A stretch of 64,000 nucleotides of DNA. Origin: Daldinia sp. FL1419 (lineage: Eukaryota > Ascomycota > Sordariomycetes > Xylariales > Hypoxylaceae). Location of the stretch: the NCBI GenBank assembly GCA_025201765.1, contig MU623340.1, positions 434,001 to 498,000 of the forward strand. The letters are read 5' to 3'. Both the position numbers and the translations under genes were made by a program. The notes under the pieces were generated by a model. The model made no database searches. It was not told where the DNA came from and worked only from the letters and a program-made list of their open reading frames with translations. Below are positions 35,118 through 47,017 of the stretch, in pieces; the stretch's first letter is position 1; each line of letters opens with the position of its first letter.

Positions 35118-38100
35118 TTCTTAGAAGAGATGCCGCCCAATGCGACAGCCAAGTCTAGTAGGATCCGGGAGGTTACGCTGGGAAATTTTGTCGAGTTTAT
35201 TTTTTTAATATGCGATTCGAGATCCTACCGGCCTTACAGCCAGCTTTATCGGCAGGTAAGATACAGGAAGGATCGGATGGTTGCCCGGAACCAGAACCCA
35301 GAGCCAATTCGAGGTACCGGCTATCTGGTTCGACATTGAGACAACACCATTCAAAGGTGGAAATGTATTTACAAATGTATCACCATAAAGACGGCGTTGA
35401 CGACAAGGCGCATAACTCTGAACCGAATTTCTGTAATTCTGTATTTCTGTACACAGGTAAAGAAGAGTTAAAGCGTCCGAGACGAAAATAGGCGGGATGG
35501 CGGTATGGGGTTCGACCAGGGGGCGGGAAATTTCGATAGGGGGTTGAAGGATAGTAATATCTTTCGTAACTAGAGCTACCTACACATGCTATGTAGATAG
35601 ATCAGGGATCAGGGGGGGTGGTGGTGCCGGTGCGGAAGCCCGAGCGCTAGTAAGACATTTACAGCTTAAGACAATCTTTTTTTTTCTCTCTCTGCATGTA
35701 TTGTAATAATATGTTTATGTAGGACAGAAGACGGACACTATTGACGACGATAGAAGTGAAAATTTGATAATTAGTGAATATAAGGGGGGGAGGAAGGTGA
35801 ACAATCAATGGACGAGAGATGAACGACGATCTAAGGAAATTGCCGAAGATATCATCCAAGGTGTCCGTTTGTACGAATGTAAAAAGGACCTTTTAATGTA
35901 CTTGGTGAAGCAATATAAGTAATAGCAATATCAAATAAGGGATTTAGAAAAGAAACGAGAGACAATAACGATAACTAGAATAGAAGACAAATAGACCACC
36001 TTCTCTATTTCCACCTTCAACAATGTGTACCTAATAGAAAGAGAGACGGGATATGGTTGGGGGAGAGGTATGTAAAGCCCGGGTAAGGAGATTTCACCCA
36101 GGTTGGAAAAATATGGTAGTAAGGTTGGTTAGTGGTTAGGTTGGCAAGGTTGGCAAGGTTAGACATGTTAGATATTGAGCCAATGAAAATTAATCGGATG
36201 AAGAAAGGGGGACCTCTTTGTCGGAAGTGAGGAGGTACTTGGGATTTGGGATTGAGCACTACAGTAGGTACCTAGGTAAGTTAATTTGTGGAGGTACCTA
36301 CATGTAACTCAACTAACAGGAGATTACCCTACCCAGATTGGCAGGATCGAGTGCTCTAAAGAAAGCGCGTACCTGTTATTAAGTAATCGGGACATTGCCC
36401 AAGGTACTAGTATATGGATATTTTGATACGTCGGTACTGCTCGCATGAAGTATGGACGTGGATACCTAGGTACACATATCAAGTACCCAATATAAGAGAA
36501 GACAATAGGATTCTTTCTTCGGGTTTCATTCCAAGGTCAAATCTCACATCTTACACATTGGGGCATTTCTATTGTTAAAGCCTTGAGAAATAAACTTACA
36601 ATGCAACAATGGATTTACCTTGGTGGAACAATCGCCAGAAGAGAGAAAAAGAGAGAGAAAAGAAAACTAAATCGCAGAACTCGAGCTGATCTTGGTAAAA
36701 GGAATGATTTAGAATGTTCAAATCTCGGCCAATACTAGCCCAAATCTGTAACAACGGAGAAGCGCTAATCTCGACCACCTTGCATTAGTAGATTGTGCCT
36801 GTTGTACATATGTATATACGTGCATATGTGCATAACATCGAGTTAAATCAAGTTAGTTTGGGAAACAGAAGGCCAACGAAGCAGGAAACAGCTTTCGAGC
36901 CCCGCACCTTCCTTTTTTCTTCTAGCGCACAGACCTTGCGCAATCTTCAAGGTCCAGAGTTCCAATTGCTGAGACAGATTACGAAAGCCAACCAATCATA
37001 TTGCGCAATGCAAGATGATTATATAGTTTACACAGTATATCTTTACCAAATACGGTGCAAGATCCTCTTTCAGGGGCACAACGTGGAGGAGGGCTGTCTC
37101 GTGCTTTTATTGATCCCCTAACCTAGGTAGTTATTTAATATTTCTGCTCAATTTTTTCGGAAAAAGCGCCAAGATATTTTTGCAAGTTCGACCCTCTCCG
37201 TTTCATTGCCAATATACATTCCTCTTGACCTGAAAGAAAGATCTTCGGTAAACTATTATGAACACGCGGGAATCTATGAGGACGCTCGTTGCGGTCTCTC
37301 ATACTATCGTATATTAGTGTTGAAGCTCCGTATGTCCGCGAATAATCCGCGAATTGCCTCTACTGAAAAGAGCCTAGGTTCAGCTAGCTATAACTATACA
37401 TAGTAGGTAAGAGTAATACTGACTATGTAGGATGTACATACCTACCTAGGTATATACCGCGTTCTAAGCTCGTAGACATTGTAAGGTAACATCGTCTCGA
37501 CCCGGCACAACCCATATTATTCCATAAATGCTCGTCTTGACCGATGAGGTAACTTGCATGTCATATTCGGATGACCGAAAACCCTCGTGTGCCTACAATC
37601 TGTTGGCTAACTAGACTTACCCAAAAGAACTACAAGCCGAACTTATCTAGATATTGCGGTCCATGTTAAATGAGAGGACCGACTAGTTGAACAAGCCAAA
37701 TTCACATGAACCTCTTGGGTTGTTTTCTGAATACCAACTGCAGGTACTACGGCACCAGCTTATGATCGCGTCTGTAATGCGAATAACAAATCCCCTCTCT
37801 TGCATAGAAAGTATGCGACCACAGCACAAAGATTGTAACCCTTCCTTTCCATATGCCCCAACGGCCTCGGCAGCTTTTAGATAGGCATGCCGATGGCAAA
37901 GGAGCGACGTAAGTGAAGGACCAAAGCAGGGAAACCTGATATTGTCGAAACACGCCTGACAAGGGACTCCCATCTTACGTGAACTGTACTGTGTTTATTC
38001 GAAAATACCATCGATGATGTTGCGGGCGTATGCTGACAAGATAAACATATAACACATACATAAAAACAATAATAATCAGCATTATTGTCCCAGATCAATG

Positions 38101-39091
38101 TGGCAGACTAAGCTACACATCCTATATCCCATAGCCCTAGCTATACATGAGACGTAAGAACCTTGAGTTGTTTCCAGCCGAGATATTGGTCTAGAAACAC
38201 CGAGAGAGTTTGCCTCTGTCCCTAGAAAGGCCTTATCCGCTAGGATCCCCAAGCTGTCTATTCTCGTAGAGCTACTCTAATCTTAGGCTTAGAAACTAGA
38301 GATTCTATTTCGTAGAATAACTAGTTATGTCTATTCAGAAAACCAAACAGCCAGTCTTGATTAACCTTGGTAACAAAAATATACGGCGGTGTTATTATAT
38401 CTACTAGTTAGGATACAGGCACAGTCGCAATAAACTTTAGGGCTGGCAACCTACTCGGGACGGGTAAGGTGAGCACCTGCTCCCCTGTAATAGAACTTAT
38501 TAGATGAACGTGCCGAGACTGGCAAGTCAAGGTTAGGATATGGTATTTGATGCTTAAGAGAAGTGGGCAAAGCCTAGGATTCAACAGACACATCTTAAGG
38601 TTCTTACTCTACAGTCAATACAGGCTTCCATATTGTCAAAATGTCATTGATTGCTGTGACTACTACTCTGTAACGGGCGCCTTTTCATAAGTCCATGTAA
38701 AGCTAAGCTCAATCATCATCGCCGGTAGGCTTTACGGCCCACCCGCTTTCTTCGTCTCCCGAGTTGGCCGGGTCTTCGTTTACTCCATAGAGGCGCCTTT
38801 CCTTAATACACATATGAAATGACCAACAGAAACAACCGTCTTTGTAGACTATAAATTTGACTATGGTAGCTTCGTAGTCACGTACTGACCTAGGTTCACC
38901 TGAGATATATACATCCTACTAAAGACGTCAGGCATGTCCCCTATCGCCTATTGAATAACGAAAATCTTGGTGTATCGTGAGAGTCAAATTCTGACGGCGC
39001 CATTTGGAAGCGTGATGTAGAAACAGGTTTGTAATTGTTGGTGGAAAGGGCTTGAAAACAATGTACTGATCCTACGATGGCAGAATCGGAA
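35118..39091. other. Four-kilobase gene-free region
   Basis: This lies between the ADF-H protein gene start and the 3' end of the Ptc1 gene. Only short open frames without motifs are present on either strand. It includes GGTTGGCAAGGTTGGCAAGGTTAG repeats at about 36131-36165 and several TAGGTACCTAGGTA-type palindromic words at 36260-36300, 36460-36475 and 37430-37460. No RNA gene recognised. Confidence 0.5.
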
Positions 39092-41010
39092 TTAGGATTT
39101 TGACGGCGGCCCAGCGGTGTCCGGAGATGTCGAGTCTGGAGTCGCAAGACTGCCACGGTCCGGGATTGCGTCCGTAGCGACCTCCGGCGCGTCGCTGTCT
39201 TCTATCGACGAGGGTTCTTCCTCAACTGGACCTTCAATGATGGTTGGCTTAAAAGCATCTCCATCGTCGATGGGTACGGGATCATGGCCTCGGCCGCTGT
39301 TACTAGCTGATATGCCAACGGCGGGGGTATCGCCTTCAGCAATCTTCTGCTTAGTGGAATTCACGATCCTGTCGGCTTCGCTAATCCTATTTCCTGCACT
39401 AGAGGTATCTCCTTCTACGCCGATGGGATTCTCCTTATTGTTTTGATGCTCTAGCAGGGCAGCCTTATCAAATCTAACAATCATGCATGACAAATTGTCT
39501 GTGCTGAAGCGGGCTAGGGCATGGTCAACAAGCTTCTTAGAAGCAGCTACCGGATCTCGCTCGTCGCGAACGAGATTGACAGCATCTTGGTCTTCGCAGA
39601 CATCCCAGAGCTATACACTTATTAGCCACGTTCTTCAAGTCAAAAGGGAAACGCGGATTGGGAATCCAAAGGACTTACTCCATCGCAAGCGATGATGATA
39701 AACTCATCTATTTCGGGTTGGATGACAGTCTCGGTAGTATAGGGATGACCGGTTACAAGGTCTTTCATGTATGTATCTCCGAGGGCCCGAGTAACAGCTA
39801 ATACACCATTCACACGATTGTTAAGGATCAATCCTCCAGCATTTGCGATTCGCTTTCCTTCATTCTCGTCGCTGCCCTTGTGGTCATACGAAAGACGTAA
39901 TGCTTTACCAGCTCTACATAGAATGATCCTAGCATCACCCACATTTGCTGTGTATAAAACGCGCTGTCGAACCGCGGTGCCCTTCAATCTTGCATGAGCC
40001 GATTCTGCAATAGCATTACTGTTACTGCCGTCATTATCGAGTTTCGTATCCCTGGGCTTAAGCGTATCCGACGTCTTCGAAGCTGCAGCGGCCGCCGGGG
40101 CAATAGCCTGAGAACCGGTCGCAGAGTTTGAGCTAGGGACTCGGTCCTCCCAACGCAAAACAGCAATTGCCGCGGTGCAACCGCTATTTTTCAGGGGGAG
40201 CTTCTCGAGCTGAGCATCAACATTGGTGAAGGTTTGGTCTAAGAGCTCGGGAATGGGCACATTAGGATTCCGTCGTATAGTATCCTCAAGAATGAGATGC
40301 AGCTTCTTCCCACACCAGTCTGCAGCGAAGGTGCCAGCGTGTCCGTCAAATATTGCGAAGTAGCCGTTATCTGTTTCTGCCATGTCCTGGGCAGCCGTTT
40401 CGGACTGATGACTAGAATCTTCCGATGCGGATCGTTGGGACTTTTGGCTCTTGTTACCCGAATCTGGGGCGATGAGGGGCGCGGGAGTATGCAGAAAATT
40501 GTAAAGGAATGCGTGCGTATCTTCCATCGTACGACGGCATTTCTTGTTCCTGTCTTCCCAGACACCAACGCGAAAAGTAGATCGCGGACCGGGAACAGAG
40601 TCGCCAGCTGAATTGTTATGCTGGCCTTGGGGCACTGCAAGAGACTGATCTTGCTTGCCTAACTTCTGAAGGGGAGTCTGAGAGTTAGCATCGTTGTTCG
40701 ACCTGCCAACCTGGCCAAAATTCAAAGAATTCTTGGCACTAGCTATAAGACTGCTAGCTTTGCTTCCAACACCAGAACTTCTACGCTTCTTCTCGGAATT
40801 GCCCGTATCGGGATTGTGTCGCCCGGGCGGGCTACCATTTCCACTGCGCTTCTCGCCGCTAGTAGCTTGATCGGGAGATTTCGAAGGCGTCCCGGTCGAA
40901 GTAGAATCGTGCTTTCGGTCCGGCGATGGTGATTTCTTCTCTGATTTCGCGGAGTCGGTTACAACTGGATCGGATTTGGCCGCGGCAGAACTAGAGCCGC
41001 CGCCGAACAT
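39092..41010 (-). CDS. ptc1: PP2C-type protein phosphatase, Ptc1-like (5' end unresolved)
   Basis: A Mg/Mn-dependent Ser/Thr phosphatase. In yeast, Ptc1 switches off Hog1 and cell-wall MAPK signalling and affects organelle inheritance. Exon 39679 upward and exon 39610-39092 join in frame across a 68-bp intron. Motifs in order: VGVWEDRNKKCRRTMEDTHA, YFAIFDGHAGTFAADWCGK, SGCTAAIAVLRW, LYTANVGDARIILCR, GGLILNNRVNGVLAVTRALG, and FIIIACDGLWDV made across the intron. All metal-binding Asp are present. An acidic, disordered tail of about 130 residues follows the catalytic domain. Coordinates start at the first in-frame ATG (MFGGGSSSAAAK, 41010). The frame stays open 5' of it to about 41160 without an ATG (PENLAGNKRRSLSSQGGLL), so a further 5' exon is likely, for example from ATG at 41297. 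Identity is secure, the start is not. Confidence 0.9.
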
Positions 41011-43493
41011 TCTATTAAGCAGACCTCCCTGGGAAGAGAGACTGCGCCGCTTGTTCCCTGCCAGATTTTCGGGGGTAGAAGTCGTCGATTGTGGAAGGGG
41101 GGGATACGAGGTCAATATGTGGAATGCGCCTAAGTCGTTAAGCGATGCGGAGAAATGCGCTGATCTTTTTAGTCTTTAATACGGTGGTAGGATTTTGCGG
41201 CAGGTGAGAGAGAGAAGTGTTGCACAAAGGCTTATGAAGATTGGCGTCAAAGAATTGGGCGCACCAGATACTTGAATCTGTATAGAGCTGTCGTCATATA
41301 TGAGGCGTTTGGCTAAAGTCTTGTGACGGTGGGACGCTAAGAGATACTAGGTTAGACAGCTGTTGGTCATGAATATGTAGTAATACTGCTATCGTATAAG
41401 ACCCTGTTATTCGGGTAAGGGATCGATCAGTGGATAGCGAAACCGAAACGAGAGGGCCTAGCGTCGCAAGGCGGATAATATGTATCAAACGTATCTAAAT
41501 GACGAGATAAAAACAAGACTGTAAAAGAAGCTGATCTTCACGACAAGAAACTGTATTCAGACTGCATAGAAATAGAATAAAAATAGCCAACATTCACAAA
41601 AAATAAAATAAAAAATAAATAAATAAAACAATAAGATAAACCAGGTAGGGCAATATGTAGGGCAATGTAAGGTTAGATTAGGTAGAGACAGGTAAGAGAC
41701 ATATTGAGACGAGTAGAGACAGGGATTGGAAGGTTGATAGACTCAAATTGGGTCAAGTCGCCATTTGAAAGGATAGGGAAAGGGGATTGTCCATTATTAC
41801 AACTTACCCAAGTAATTTAATCCAGATAACTCATTGGTTCTAAACCAAGAAGTGTATCCGAGACGTGTAGAATTTGGTATGGTGCGGTACGGACCGTACG
41901 GTTATGGTACGGGGGTACGGGGGTACGGGTGCAATTACTAGTTGTCGCTACTGGTTGTCGCTACTATGTAGTTGTCGCGAAGTTCGAACAGCGACTTATG
42001 ATGAAGGGTGTTTGTAAGGTTTGACTGGGTTTTGACTGGGTTGACTTGGGTGGACTAGGTTTGACTTGATTGACTGGTTAACAGGCTGATAAATCGTGGG
42101 GTGTGATGTAACGGATGGTGGAATTGAAAGAACGAACGAGGGGGAAGGAATCTCTATTGAGCATGATCCACCCCTACTAACCCTCTTTGCTACCAGGTAG
42201 GTAGGTATTAATATACTAGGTTAGGTTAATGTATTTCCAGTCTGCATGGATGTACTTACGTCCAATTTAAGTACCCTTTTCGCACTTGCCTTAGGTAGGT
42301 TGCCCAGGTGCCCAGGCTGCCAGGCTGCCAGGTTTAACTTGCTCAGGTTTTATTTTGAAGGAAGGCGCTCGCTACCCTTTGGGTTACCCTTGATGGCCTT
42401 GACGGAGAATGTTTCATTGGTGCGTGCACGGCGAAAAGCGCGAATGCGGTGCTACAGATACCGGCGCTTCGGAGCTACAATAGCATCCGGGACTTAATCA
42501 CCTTTAAGGGATAATAACTTATGGGGAAGTATTACTGGGAATCCGATTGGAACAACTCGACGATCACTACATACATATTCACTACATATAACCCACATGA
42601 CTTTCGGTATCTATCTATACCAATCCATCTATGTATACACATCTGTATACGTAGGTACATAACGTATGCGCATACCGTCTGGTATGCATGTCTTCACTAA
42701 TAAGTATACTGATCCTGCTACGTACCTAAGTATGTATTTTGGTATTTCTCCAACAGATTCCCCAACTTGAGACGACTTACTTAACTACTCGAAAAAAAAA
42801 AAAATATCGATGAGTGAATAGCATCTATCAAGTCATGCGTTAAGAATGGTTAAAATATTAAATTCCAATTCCCTTTTCTATAATTATAAAAACGAATGCC
42901 GACCCGATAAATAGACGTATATGATATCATTTTACCCACATATATGGTGGTGCCTAATGTGCGTAGGTACCTCTAGTTTGGGACTACAGGTGTGAAATCT
43001 GCAATGGTCCGAAAAAGCCACGTCTAAATCGCCCCTTGTTCTGCAATAACGACTCATTAAATGCACTTGTATGATACAGGGTCTTCGTTCTGGACTTCTC
43101 TCACTCAACCAGCCCACAGTACCAAAATATACCAAAATGGGATATATAACGTAATGAATCTTAAGTACCTACCTAGTTACCTACCGAGAACGTTGTGCAA
43201 TCGTTGTATAAAGGTATTATCCCCCAAGCCATATTATAATGTAAGCAAACACCGAGAAAGCTTGTTGGTGGATTGGTAATAGTGTTACTTATCGAGATTC
43301 TTACTCGCTCGATATATTTGTAATAGTCTCATACATTTGGTAGGGTTTATTATAGTGACATAAGAATAGCGCTCATATAAGCACTCGTCTAACTTATATA
43401 TATACGCTATATATTATCACATTCCTAGCCTAGGAGTGTAATACAAAAATCAAGAGTGTCTGTAATATTCTCAATAGAATCATACTGCCCAGC
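41011..43493. other. Divergent promoter region and spacer
   Basis: The left 300 bp probably hold an upstream exon and promoter of the Ptc1 gene. Beyond that there is an AAATAAAATAAAAAATAAATAAATAAAA-type A/T tract at about 41570-41640, a GGGGGTACGGGGGTACGG repeat at 41908-41928, TTGACTGGGTTTTGACTGGG repeats at 42018-42075, and several TAGGTA words. A CAT on the plus strand at 41295-41297 is the candidate upstream ATG on the minus strand. No other gene seen. Confidence 0.45.
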
Positions 43494-44930
43494 ATGTCAG
43501 AAACGTTCGGTCCAGCTTTCCAAGGCCAGGATCGGCCTCTTGTAAGCTACGGATTACCCTTTGTCGAGTCACTCCTCAAGCATGCAGATGATACATTTCG
43601 CGCAACTAGAATCTATGTTATCTCTTCTAGAACCCTTGCAACGAATACGGCGTATCTCGATGAACTAAAAAAAGCGTTGGGCAGCAAGCTTGCTGGCGTT
43701 AGGATTGGCATGAAGCCACATTCCCTTTGGTCTGAGATCCTCGAAATTGTAGCCGACGCAAGAAAGGTCGACGCGGACCTAATCGTTACCCTAGGCGCGG
43801 GAAGTCTAACGGACGCGGCCAAAATAGTCTCCTTCGTATGCTTGCATCCCGCAGCCGGTAATAAGGGGAGGCCCGGGTTTATGTACTAACGTGAACCAGG
43901 CACTAGCAAACGACGTCTCGACTCATGTTGAGTTAGACTCGCTCTGTACAACCAGTCCCAAAAGGCGCGATAATATCAACCCTTCAAAGGTGCCGGTTGT
44001 TTGCATTCCCACGTCGCTATCTGGTGGCGAGTATTCGTCTTTCGCAGGCGCCACGAACGACGAGACGGGGCAAAAGCATGCCTTTTCGGGAGCTATACAA
44101 GGTCCCGCCCTAGCTATCCTCGACCCGGAACTTACAACGACGACACCCGATAAAGTCTGGCTAAGCACCGGTATCAAAGCCGTAGACCATTGCGTGGAAA
44201 CTCTTTGTTCTCTGAAGAGTGACAGAGAGGCAGATCGAGATGCAAGGCAAGGATTGTCTAGACTTATTCCTGGCTTGATCAAGAGCAAGCAAAACCGCAA
44301 AGATCTCGAGGCACGATTGCAGTGTCAACTTGGTGCTAGAGATGCTATGAGTGCATGCTCTCGGGGAGTACCTTTAGGGGCAAGCCGTGAGTGAAGTCTT
44401 ATTTTTAATTATGTATATACCTATTCCACTAAACTCTCTCACTTCACTCTAAGCAACCACAACTGCTCAAAAGGCCAATACCCTTCGCAAGATGCACCTA
44501 AAATTCCTAAAATTAGAAATTGCTAACTTTGGCTACTGCAGACGGTATCGGTCATCAGTTAGGCCCCGCTGGCGTAGGCCACGGTGAGACGAGTTGTATC
44601 CTTAACCCAGCGGTCTGCAAATATAATTACAAAAAGGGCGCAAACGTTGAACGCCAAAATGCTATTATTCAGCTCCTCTGGGAAGACCCTGAAGCTCGAG
44701 GAATCTTTAGTCAGAAAGGACTGAAAAAGGAGACGGCCGACCTTGGAGATTTGATGGATGCTATCATCCGTGCTCTCGAGCTGCCGAGAACGCTTAAAGA
44801 GTTTGGTATCGGGGAGGATAAACTTGGCAATATCGCTGAGCACAGTTTAAAGGATCGGTGGGTGCAGACCAATCCAGCCCCTCTGGATAAAGAGGGCGTG
44901 CTAGAGATACTGAGGATGGTACTCGAATGA
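43494..44930 (+). CDS. Iron-type alcohol dehydrogenase / maleylacetate reductase-like enzyme
   Basis: A cytosolic NAD(P)-dependent dehydrogenase of the group III alcohol dehydrogenase superfamily, which includes maleylacetate reductases of aromatic degradation. Three exons (43494-43835, 43900-44386, 44542-44930) join in frame to 405 aa, the normal length. Visible marks: VSYGLPFVESLLKH near the start; the dinucleotide-binding GAGSLTDAAK at 101-110; CIPTSLSGGEYSSFAGATN; GIKAVDHCVETLC around 206-217; and SHGIGHQLGP with His277/His281 followed by GVGHGET with His290, the usual metal-site histidines. At the position where classical members have the first Asp ligand (DALTH), this protein has Lys207 (KAVDH), as I expect in a fungal subgroup, so metal dependence is uncertain. 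The second intron is 155 bp, the longest in the window; its end was chosen to rebuild SHGIGH. Substrate unknown. Confidence 0.9.
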
Positions 44931-45102
44931 GTTGTGTTCGTAATGTGTATTACCGTCTCGAATGAGATAGAACAACGCCCGTAAAATATACACCAAACAT
45001 CCACTCCTTACGCTCATAACCGCATGTATCCATGCCTCAATAAGGTCCAGTCTCGGGCAAATCCTTCACTTCCGTACATAGAATCCTAAACTTCGCTCAT
45101 AT

Positions 45103-46038
45103 TCATTTCCTCAAACTGTCAAGACGAGCTTGAAGATCATCGTCGCCGGGGTCTCCGCCGCCGCTACTGGGTCCACCACCGACAGCTTGGGCAATCCGAC
45201 TCTCGGGGACTTTCTCAGATTGAAGGCCTGTGGGAGTTTCTCCGAACTATTCAATATTAGACTACGAAGCTCGTAGCTTACGTCGGATAATCCACTTACG
45301 GCTTGGTTCAGGTCAACGCCGATCTCCTCTAAGACTTGTTCCACAACTTCGTCGCCCTCTTCTTCTATGCCGACGTCCATTGCGTCGTCAATCGCATCGT
45401 CCATCATCTCCTGTCTTTCATCCATAATAGCGGTTTCTCGCTCAAATTCCATAGCGATACGTTGTAGTGCGGGTAGGTTCATCGATCTGTTCATGCTGCC
45501 GAGGGCTACCGTGGCTCCCTTCATTGCTTGCATCATTTGTTCGTTGGTTCGATGAGTCTAAAGTGGATGCTTGTTAATCTGGTTGTCGCCAATTAATTCG
45601 GTATTTAGGAGCGACTAACCTGTAGCCGTAAGGATATCTTCTGTAGCTGACTCCTCATTCCATAGAACTTCTCGATGTATCTAGAGTAGGAAAACCCAGG
45701 CGTTAGTGTGATTCCCCGCGCGACTGTTTACGACCCTAGAAGTTCCTACCTTCTCGTACGTACAAGATCCTTCGCTTGGATCTTGGCTGCTCCCATTTGT
45801 CCCTTCTGCGCACTCTGTTTAATCTGGCCGACGAGGGTCTTCTCTTGCTTCTCAAGTTTGACTCGTACTTGATCTAGTTCTCGAATTGCCTTGTCGATCA
45901 TGCGCTGGTTCTTGCGCAGACGCTCGGCGGGCGTCATGCGCTTACCGAAGGCCCATTCTAGGATCTAGTTATAGACGATTAGACTTCTATTCCCATATAA
46001 CCATTTCTGAATTGTGTATCTCGTCGGCTTACGTTCAT
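45103..46038 (-). CDS. vps2: ESCRT-III subunit Vps2/Did4 (CHMP2)
   Basis: Vps2 co-polymerises with Vps24 and Snf7 on endosomes to bud vesicles into multivesicular bodies and is pulled apart by Vps4. Five exons (46038-46033, 45964-45750, 45680-45620, 45557-45300, 45246-45103) join in frame to 227 aa, normal for the family. The first exon encodes only Met-Asn; the protein then reads ILEWAFGKRMTPAERLRKNQ, the characteristic Vps2 N-terminus. Further marks are KIQAKDLVRTRRYIEKFYGM, SMNRSMNLPALQRIAMEFE and EMMDDAIDDAMD, with a basic N-terminal half and an acidic C-terminal half. It ends in DLQARLDSLRK, the MIT-interacting motif that binds Vps4. Introns are 53-69 bp. The gene faces the Fzo1 gene head to head, about 0.98 kb away. 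Confidence 0.97.
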
Positions 46039-47017
46039 CGTTACGGAAATCGAGGCGTATTGCGGAAGGCAGTCAGAAGTTGTGCTCTAGGCGAGGCGTC
46101 GGGATTTCGGTTCACGAGTCGCTGATTTCTTGCGACTTTGACGAGTCGGAGTGGAATACAAGTATCGCTATGTTGATGGAGCCCCGATGGACACGAATCT
46201 CAGTTGATTCCCAATAAGTTTGCCAGTACGTTGCCGGCGGTCAGCGACGTGTAGCCCAGTAAATACGGATCCGTACCGATTGATGGGATGCCTGGTACAT
46301 AAGGTAATAAATGAATAAATGGGAACTTTCTATGTAGAGTTTGGATCAACCTCACATGCAGTGACGCTGGGGTACATAGAGTACGTACCTCTTTGTAGCG
46401 TTATCTAAGCGTTTAACTGCCAGGACTGCGTAATAGGTCCCGCTTCGGTGCCCCGTTACTGGGCGGCGCATTTCTCGCCAAATCAAATAATATTTTACAT
46501 ACATCTAGAAAAAGGTACAACTTTAAAGTAGATCTATAAGGCATCATTTCCAACAAAAACTTAATAAAACTTAGGCATATATATAATGGCGTAGTTCTAT
46601 AGATTTAAATATAGAGCATTCGTACTGAAGGATTGAATGGACTGTCTTTTTTGGGGGGGTTATGTCTTTCTGCTGAGAACTCTTATATGAGGTATATATG
46701 CATATAAAGGAACATAATCTGTCAAAAAAACTGATGTAATCCAGGGTTATGGGTCGATGGAAGCTGCACCTCACAGTTAAGCGCACAGCTATTTAACCAA
46801 TCAGAGCCTTTTTTCCTGTATCACCATGCCATAATTTCCCGAGGTCGCCTCTATTCGAAAAGCGAAGAGGTATCACCGCCCATCTTTTTACCTAAATAAT
46901 ATTTTATCCTCTAAAACACCGCGCGAATCATCACGAGATTTCAACGATCAAAGGTTTTTTTGCGCCAACAAATTTGTTACCGATAATCCTTATGAGTTCA
47001 CGAATTTAACGAAAGCG
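46039..47017. other. Divergent promoter of vps2 and fzo1
   Basis: This 979-bp intergenic region separates two head-to-head conserved genes. It has a CCAATCA motif (listed separately) and TATATATAAT- and TATATATGCATATAAA-like AT-rich words at 46575-46585 and 46690-46707. No gene seen. Confidence 0.5.
46797..46803 (+). promoter_or_regulatory. CCAAT box upstream of fzo1
   Basis: CCAATCA, the form preferred by the fungal HAP/CBF complex, lies about 215 bp before the Fzo1 start codon on the same strand. HAP complexes regulate respiratory genes in fungi. The match is seen, function inferred. Confidence 0.35.
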
